In this document: in pieces, positions 59,392 through 64,000 of the stretch
Position numbering within the stretch: the stretch's first letter is position 1
Layout: each line of letters opens with the position of its first letter
Notes under the pieces: model-generated
The model's database searches: none
Told to the model about the DNA's origin: nothing
Seen by the model: the letters and a program-made list of their open reading frames with translations, nothing else
Source: Erwinia sp. 198
GTDB lineage: Bacteria; Pseudomonadota; Gammaproteobacteria; Enterobacterales; Enterobacteriaceae
Direction: 5' to 3'
DNA length: 64,000 bases
Assembly: GCF_003937915.1 (NCBI RefSeq)
Contig: NZ_RHUM01000007.1
Span: 124,001-188,000, forward strand
Made by a program: the position numbers and the translations under genes

Positions 59392-60920
59392 GTCGTGATG
59401 TCCTGGCCAAGGGTGATATTGTGCGGCTGACGGCGCGCCTGCGGAGCGGTCACGGCCGACGCCGACGGCGCGGCGACAGGCGGCGGCGCATCCCGCCAGG
59501 CGGTTGGCACCTGACTGGTCAGCTGACGGACTTCCGACAGGATCTGTAAGTCTTCATGCCAGACCAGCCGGTTGGTAAAAATCTCATCGTGCGGCAGGTG
59601 AAAAATAAATTTTAGCGCGGTGTTCAAATCGCTAAAGCGGCAGGAAGAAAGAAACAGATAGAGCCGGTCGTCCAGCAGGGTAACCAGATCGCCGTAGCGA
59701 CGCGGCTTACACAGCGTCAGCGCCTGCTCGGGTTTCAGCTCCGGCACAGGACGCAGTGCTACAAGCAGTCCTTTGCCGTTTTCCGGCAGCAGCGTATTGT
59801 TCACCAGCAGCGTGACCGACTGGCAAAAGTCCGCCAGCGGCAGATAGCCACGCGCCTGCAAAGGCTGCATCGATTTCATCAGCGCGCTGAGATCGGCCGG
59901 CACGTGGCGGTTATAGGATTGTCCCTGAATGCCTTCCAGCATGGTCAGAAAGCGCGACATGGTGGCGTTGATCGGCACGATGCTGTTGATGCCGCAGGCC
60001 AGCAGCAGCCGCTCGTCGCTGTAGCGCAGCGACGCCCGCATTTCCCGCACCACGATTTTCAACCCGCTACCGCGCGTGCGGCGCAGGCTATGGATCTGTT
60101 CTGCCAGCGCCGGGATCTGGTCGTTGTGTTGTAGGCTAAAGATCACCGTTGCCGCGCTGGCCTGCTGCGCGCGGTTGTGCAGTGCCGTATTGCTGTCAAA
60201 CAGCGTCCACTGGCTCGACAGCGGCGGCGCGCCTTCCAGTACTGTTTTCTCCGCGAGATAGAGCGCCTCGTCATTCAGCGTCAGCGGCGTGCTTTGCTCT
60301 TTCTCCAACAGCCTGAACCGGTCCAGATTCAGATCCAGACGTAATGCGCGATCGGCCAGCATCCCACCGCTGTTGGCCCACCAGTTGATGCGGTAATCCC
60401 AGCAGTCCTGCTGCCAGTCCAGCTGCGCCAGGCCATCGACATGACGGTAAAGGCTTTGCACCCGGGTACGCAGCGCGTTGATTACTGAACCAAAGCTAAT
60501 GATTAGCAGCGTGATAGGTTTAGCGTTAAGAAAGTGTTGTATCTTTTTTGTCCACAGCCGCAGCTCGTCCTGACTTAACTTTTCCCACAGGGAAGCAGGG
60601 GCAAAAAACAGGACCAGGCGAGGTTTTTCTGATAACACGCGAGCCAGATCGTCGGTAAAAGCGTGCAGCGCCCGACGGGTCTCCGGCAGCGAGAAAAGCG
60701 GGATGGCCGCAGGCCCGCCGGCGGGGGCGGGCGAAAGCAGCGTATCCGGCGCCAGGCCTGACGCGATCAGCGTAACGGTTTGCTGCGCGGCGATACACTG
60801 ACGCGCCAGACAACGGGCGTCTTCCTGACGGTTGGCCGTCAGCCAGTAACATCCCGACGGCTGCATCAGCATCAACTCATCTCTGACCTGTTCAAATCCT
60901 AACGTAAATGGAGGTGTCAT
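59388..60920 (-). CDS. bcsE: c-di-GMP-binding cellulose regulator BcsE
   Basis: A 510-residue cytoplasmic protein matching E. coli BcsE (523). The C-terminal degenerate GGDEF-like domain keeps the I-site RYGD in TLCKPRRYGDLVTLLDDRLY, which binds c-di-GMP. Other conserved parts are VLEGAPPLSSQWTLFDSNTA, RRTRGSGLKIVVREMRASLR and LLACGINSIVPINAT. It enhances cellulose synthesis through BcsF/BcsG and the BcsRQ complex. ATG 60920 (MTPPFTLGFEQV) fits the family N-terminus; the longer form from 61010 is less likely. Divergent from bcsR across 176 bases holding both promoters. Confidence 0.9.
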   Translation of the reverse strand: MTPPFTLGFEQVRDELMLMQPSGCYWLTANRQEDARCLARQCIAAQQTVTLIASGLAPDTLLSPAPAGGPAAIPLFSLPETRRALHAFTDDLARVLSEKPRLVLFFAPASLWEKLSQDELRLWTKKIQHFLNAKPITLLIISFGSVINALRTRVQSLYRHVDGLAQLDWQQDCWDYRINWWANSGGMLADRALRLDLNLDRFRLLEKEQSTPLTLNDEALYLAEKTVLEGAPPLSSQWTLFDSNTALHNRAQQASAATVIFSLQHNDQIPALAEQIHSLRRTRGSGLKIVVREMRASLRYSDERLLLACGINSIVPINATMSRFLTMLEGIQGQSYNRHVPADLSALMKSMQPLQARGYLPLADFCQSVTLLVNNTLLPENGKGLLVALRPVPELKPEQALTLCKPRRYGDLVTLLDDRLYLFLSSCRFSDLNTALKFIFHLPHDEIFTNRLVWHEDLQILSEVRQLTSQVPTAWRDAPPPVAAPSASAVTAPQARRQPHNITLGQDITT

Positions 60921-61096
60921 AAGATATTTCGCAACCCGGCTTGTTCTACGGCTAGAGTGTAGTCCAGTTAAAAAATGAAGTAGCATCATTGTATTCTGGC
61001 TAATATACATTACAACTTATAGCAAACCGACCCGCACCCGACCTAAGAATTTTCTTGCTCGGGGAGAATTTTTTGCTGCCTTCTGGGGCTATCTCT

Positions 61097-61291
61097 ATGA
61101 GTCAACAGTCTGACAAAACGCGACCGCTGGCGCGTGGATCTCAGGACGATATCGCGCAACTGGAACGCGCTTTTTCGCTACAGAACTGGCGCTATATCGA
61201 TATCGATCGCCAGGAAAGGCTGGCCGGGATCCTGGACCGCTGGCCGCTGCTGGCCGAGCTGGCCGATCCTACGCCGTCCGGGGAGCAGTAA
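61097..61291 (+). CDS. bcsR: cellulose synthase regulator BcsR
   Basis: A 64-residue protein matching E. coli BcsR (62). The conserved core is DDIAQLERAFSLQNWRYIDI followed by RWPLLAELAD. BcsR binds BcsQ and controls assembly of the synthase complex. The start is at 61097 (MSQQSDK); the upstream ATG at 61055 is ignored. It overlaps bcsQ by one base (TAATG). No BcsR is present in the first operon, where BcsO occupies the slot. Confidence 0.9.
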   Translation: MSQQSDKTRPLARGSQDDIAQLERAFSLQNWRYIDIDRQERLAGILDRWPLLAELADPTPSGEQ

Positions 61292-62019
61292 TGGCGGTGA
61301 TTGCGCTACAGAGCGTCAGAGGCGGCGCCGGGGCGACATCGTTGACCGCTGCTTTTTCCTGGGCGCTCAATCAGCTTGGTGAACAGGTCATTACCGTCGA
61401 TTTATCGGCCGATAACCTGCTGCGGATGCATTTTAATATGCCGGTGGGGCAGTCGCGCGGCTGGCTGCGGGCGGCCATTGACGGGCAGCCGTGGCAGCAG
61501 AGCGCGCTACGCTACGCGCCAGGGCTGGATTTTGTGCCCGCGGGGCGGCTTAACGACGATGAACGAATGGATTTTATTCGCCATCCGGAAAAGTACAGCC
61601 ATGCCTGGCTGGCGCAAATCGATGCGTTAAGAAAGCTCTATCCCTGGATCCTGCTTGACGTGCCGTCTGGCGATACGCCCTGGACGCGAGCCATGGTGGC
61701 GCTGGCCGACCATGTCCTTAGCGTGGTGACGCCGGACGCTAACTGTCATATACGTTTGTATCAGCAAACTTTTCCCACCAACACGCTGTTTCTGCTGAAT
61801 CAGTTTTCCCCGGTCAGCAAGGCGCAGCAGGATCTGCATCAGCTTTGGGTTAACAGCCTGAATAACTTTATTCCTTTAACCCTGCATCGTGATGAAGCGG
61901 TAGCGGAGGCGTTGATGAGCAAGCAGCCGCTGGGCGAATACCGACCGCACAGCCTTGCAGCGGAAGGGATGACGACCTTCGCCAGCTGGGCGCTGATTAA
62001 TCTGCAGGCGCGCGCATGA
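61291..62019 (+). CDS. bcsQ: BcsQ (second operon, E. coli type)
   Basis: A 242-residue MinD/ParA-like protein matching E. coli BcsQ (YhjQ): MAVIALQSVRGGAGATSLTA, TVDLSADNLLRMHFNM and DANCHIRLYQQ are shared. The Walker A lysine is absent: the loop reads RGGAGATS here and RGGVGTTT in E. coli, instead of KGGVGKTT, so nucleotide handling differs from the first BcsQ in the window. It works with BcsR in locating the synthase. Its stop overlaps the start of the second bcsA (ATGA). Confidence 0.9.
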   Translation: MAVIALQSVRGGAGATSLTAAFSWALNQLGEQVITVDLSADNLLRMHFNMPVGQSRGWLRAAIDGQPWQQSALRYAPGLDFVPAGRLNDDERMDFIRHPEKYSHAWLAQIDALRKLYPWILLDVPSGDTPWTRAMVALADHVLSVVTPDANCHIRLYQQTFPTNTLFLLNQFSPVSKAQQDLHQLWVNSLNNFIPLTLHRDEAVAEALMSKQPLGEYRPHSLAAEGMTTFASWALINLQARA

Positions 62020-64000
62020 GGCCGCTGCACTGGCTGTTGATGCCTGCCGCAACGGCGGCGCTGCACGAACGCTATGCGGGCTATCGCCAGCACGGCGCGT
62101 CGGCGGCAACTGCCGCCATGCAGTGCTTCTGGGTGACGCTCGGCTGGGCCTTTCTCCGTTTTGAAACGCCAGCCTGGCAGCGCGTACAGGCGCAGCGTCG
62201 CCGCCTTTATCCGCATATTTCGCCGGAAAGGCCGCATCCTGCGGATATTGTACGCTATCTGCTGCAAACGCTATGGCTGCTGCTGGTGGTTCCTTTTAAC
62301 GGCGTCTCGCTCAGCGAGCGTGCGGGCCGCTATACCCTGAGAACGCCGCGCCAGCGCTTTTATAACTGGCTGGACAAGCTGCCGGAAAAAGCGGCCGCGC
62401 GCGATATGGAAAACCGCGTTGAACGCCGGCTACGCCGCCTGCCGCCAACGCTGCGTAAAGCGTTGTTCGGCGTGGCGATCGCGATCGCTACGGCGCTGGC
62501 GCTGCTTTGTATCTCGCAGCCGTTCGATCTCTTTACGCAGTTTATCTTTGTCGCACTGCTGTGGGGCGTGGCGATGGTGGTGCGGCGCATTCCTGGCCGC
62601 CTGTCGACCATGATGCTGATCGTGCTGTCGCTGACGATTTCCTGCCGCTATTTGTGGTGGCGCTACACCTCGACCCTGAACTGGGACGATCCGCTGAGCC
62701 TGACCTTCGGCGTGCTGCTGATCGCGGCGGAAACCTATGCCTGGGTGGTGCTGATCCTCGGCTATTTTCAGACCCTGTGGCCGCTTAATCGTCCGCCAGT
62801 GTCCATGCCGGAAGATATCAGCAGCTGGCCGACGGTGGATCTGCTGGTGCCGACCTATAACGAGCCGCTGAGCGTGGTAAAGCCGACGCTGTACGCCGCG
62901 CTGGGTATCGACTGGCCTAAAGACAAGCTCAATATTTACGTGCTGGATGACGGCAATCGCGCGGAGTTCCGCGCCTTTGCGGCAAAAATCGGCGTGCACT
63001 ACGTGGCGCGACCCACACATGAACACGCTAAAGCGGGCAATATCAACCACGCGCTGCGCACGCATTGCCGCAGCGAGTTTGTGTCGATTTTTGACTGCGA
63101 CCACGTGCCGACGCGCTCGTTTCTGCAAATGACGCTGGGCTGGTTTGTGAAAGATCCCAAACTGGCGATGTTGCAAACGCCGCACCATTTTTTCTCGCCC
63201 GATCCTTTTGAACGCAACCTCGGCCGCTTCCGCCGGACGCCGAATGAAGGCACGCTGTTCTACGGGCTGGTGCAGGACGGCAACGACGTGTGGGACGCCG
63301 CGTTTTTCTGCGGTTCCTGCGCGGTGATCCGGCGCACCGCGCTGGATGAAATCGGCGGCATCGCGGTGGATACCGTGACCGAGGACGCGCATACCTCGCT
63401 GCGCCTGCACCGCAAAGGCTATACCTCCGCCTATATTCGTATTCCGCAGGCGGCCGGGCTGGCGACCGAAAGCCTCTCTGCCCATATCGGACAGCGCATC
63501 CGCTGGGCGCGCGGCATGGTGCAGATTTTCCGGCTGGATAATCCGCTGACGGGCAAAGGGCTGAAGCTGGTGCAGCGGCTCTGCTACGCCAACGCCATGC
63601 TGCACTTCCTTTCCGGCATTCCCCGGCTGATTTTCCTGCTCGCGCCGCTGGCTTTTCTGCTTTTTCACGCCTACATCATTTTTGCTCCCGCGCTGGCTAT
63701 CGCCATTTTCGTGCTGCCGCATATGCTGCATACCAGCCTGACCAACTCGCGTATTCAGGGCCGCTGGCGACACTCGTTCTGGAGCGAGGTCTACGAAACG
63801 GTGCTGGCCTGGTATATCGCACGGCCGACCACGGTGGCGCTGTTCAATCCGCATAAGGGCAAATTCAACGTGACGGCCAAGGGCGGCCTGGTGGAAGAGC
63901 AGCATCTCGACTGGGTGATCACCCGGCCCTATATGCTGCTGGTGCTGATTAACGTCGCCGGTCTGATGGCCGCCGTCTGGCGGCTGAACTATGGCCCCTC
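62016..64000 (+). CDS. bcsA: cellulose synthase catalytic subunit BcsA (second operon), 5' part
   Basis: Open from ATG 62016 to the window edge: 661 codons of an expected 870 or so. It has the E. coli-type N-terminal extension (MRPLHWLLMPAATAALHERY), membrane helices, then the catalytic motifs DDGNRAEF, IFDCDHVPTRSF, TVTEDAHTS and GQRIRWARGM. The PilZ c-di-GMP domain lies beyond the edge. It is the catalytic synthase of the class II system served by BcsEFG and BcsRQ. bcsB, bcsZ and bcsC are expected to follow outside the window. Confidence 0.95.
   Translation, partial: MRPLHWLLMPAATAALHERYAGYRQHGASAATAAMQCFWVTLGWAFLRFETPAWQRVQAQRRRLYPHISPERPHPADIVRYLLQTLWLLLVVPFNGVSLSERAGRYTLRTPRQRFYNWLDKLPEKAAARDMENRVERRLRRLPPTLRKALFGVAIAIATALALLCISQPFDLFTQFIFVALLWGVAMVVRRIPGRLSTMMLIVLSLTISCRYLWWRYTSTLNWDDPLSLTFGVLLIAAETYAWVVLILGYFQTLWPLNRPPVSMPEDISSWPTVDLLVPTYNEPLSVVKPTLYAALGIDWPKDKLNIYVLDDGNRAEFRAFAAKIGVHYVARPTHEHAKAGNINHALRTHCRSEFVSIFDCDHVPTRSFLQMTLGWFVKDPKLAMLQTPHHFFSPDPFERNLGRFRRTPNEGTLFYGLVQDGNDVWDAAFFCGSCAVIRRTALDEIGGIAVDTVTEDAHTSLRLHRKGYTSAYIRIPQAAGLATESLSAHIGQRIRWARGMVQIFRLDNPLTGKGLKLVQRLCYANAMLHFLSGIPRLIFLLAPLAFLLFHAYIIFAPALAIAIFVLPHMLHTSLTNSRIQGRWRHSFWSEVYETVLAWYIARPTTVALFNPHKGKFNVTAKGGLVEEQHLDWVITRPYMLLVLINVAGLMAAVWRLNYGP

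Overview
The window is bacterial chromosome from a member of the Enterobacterales. Gene order around yiaG, glyS-glyQ, wecH, eptB and dppABCDF follows the E. coli 80-min region, and the proteins are close to enterobacterial ones. A candidate HrpL (type III secretion) promoter, two different cellulose operons and a joined-up maltose regulon point to a plant- or environment-associated genus such as Pantoea, Erwinia, Mixta, Kosakonia or Dickeya-like. That placement is inference. Core genes look GC-rich; a few accessory patches are visibly AT-rich.

Layout. 0-3.8 kb: 3' end of a pilin-like gene, the regulator yiaG, an orphan GtrII-type membrane glucosyltransferase and a zinc alcohol dehydrogenase. 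3.8-10.8 kb: glyS-glyQ, a methyl-accepting chemotaxis protein, an AT-rich 0.8-kb gap carrying a near-perfect sigma-28 promoter with no proper gene behind it, and wecH. 10.8-26.9 kb: the whole maltose/maltodextrin regulon in one block (malT, malPQ, malEFG, malK-lamB-malM). It is broken only by an unknown 316-codon gene preceded by a hrp-box-like promoter, a candidate type III effector. 27-34 kb: a GlxA-type regulator with a cysteine hydrolase, an RcnB-like periplasmic protein, a membrane protein, a MESH1-like HD hydrolase, ohrR-ohr and eptB.

34-44.5 kb: dppABCDF flanked on both sides by accessory debris. On the left are a frameshifted toxin-44-like membrane protein and an SMR exporter. On the right a Phd/VapC-type toxin-antitoxin operon has lost its middle to an AT-rich two-gene module. 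44.5-64 kb: two complete-looking sets of cellulose-synthesis genes. The first is bcsO-Q-A-B-C-D-Z (BcsD-containing type). The second is the E. coli type: bcsG-F-E on the minus strand, divergent from bcsR-Q-A, which runs off the window. A DUF2235/Tle1-like lipase gene sits alone between them.

How they work together: LamB, MalE, MalFGK2, MalP and MalQ form one uptake-and-degradation pathway under MalT. DppABCDF imports dipeptides. OhrR/Ohr handles organic peroxides. EptB and BcsG attach phosphoethanolamine to LPS Kdo and to cellulose respectively. The two Bcs systems make cellulose under c-di-GMP control, through BcsA PilZ domains and the BcsE I-site. Most shadow open reading frames antisense to these genes were left out.
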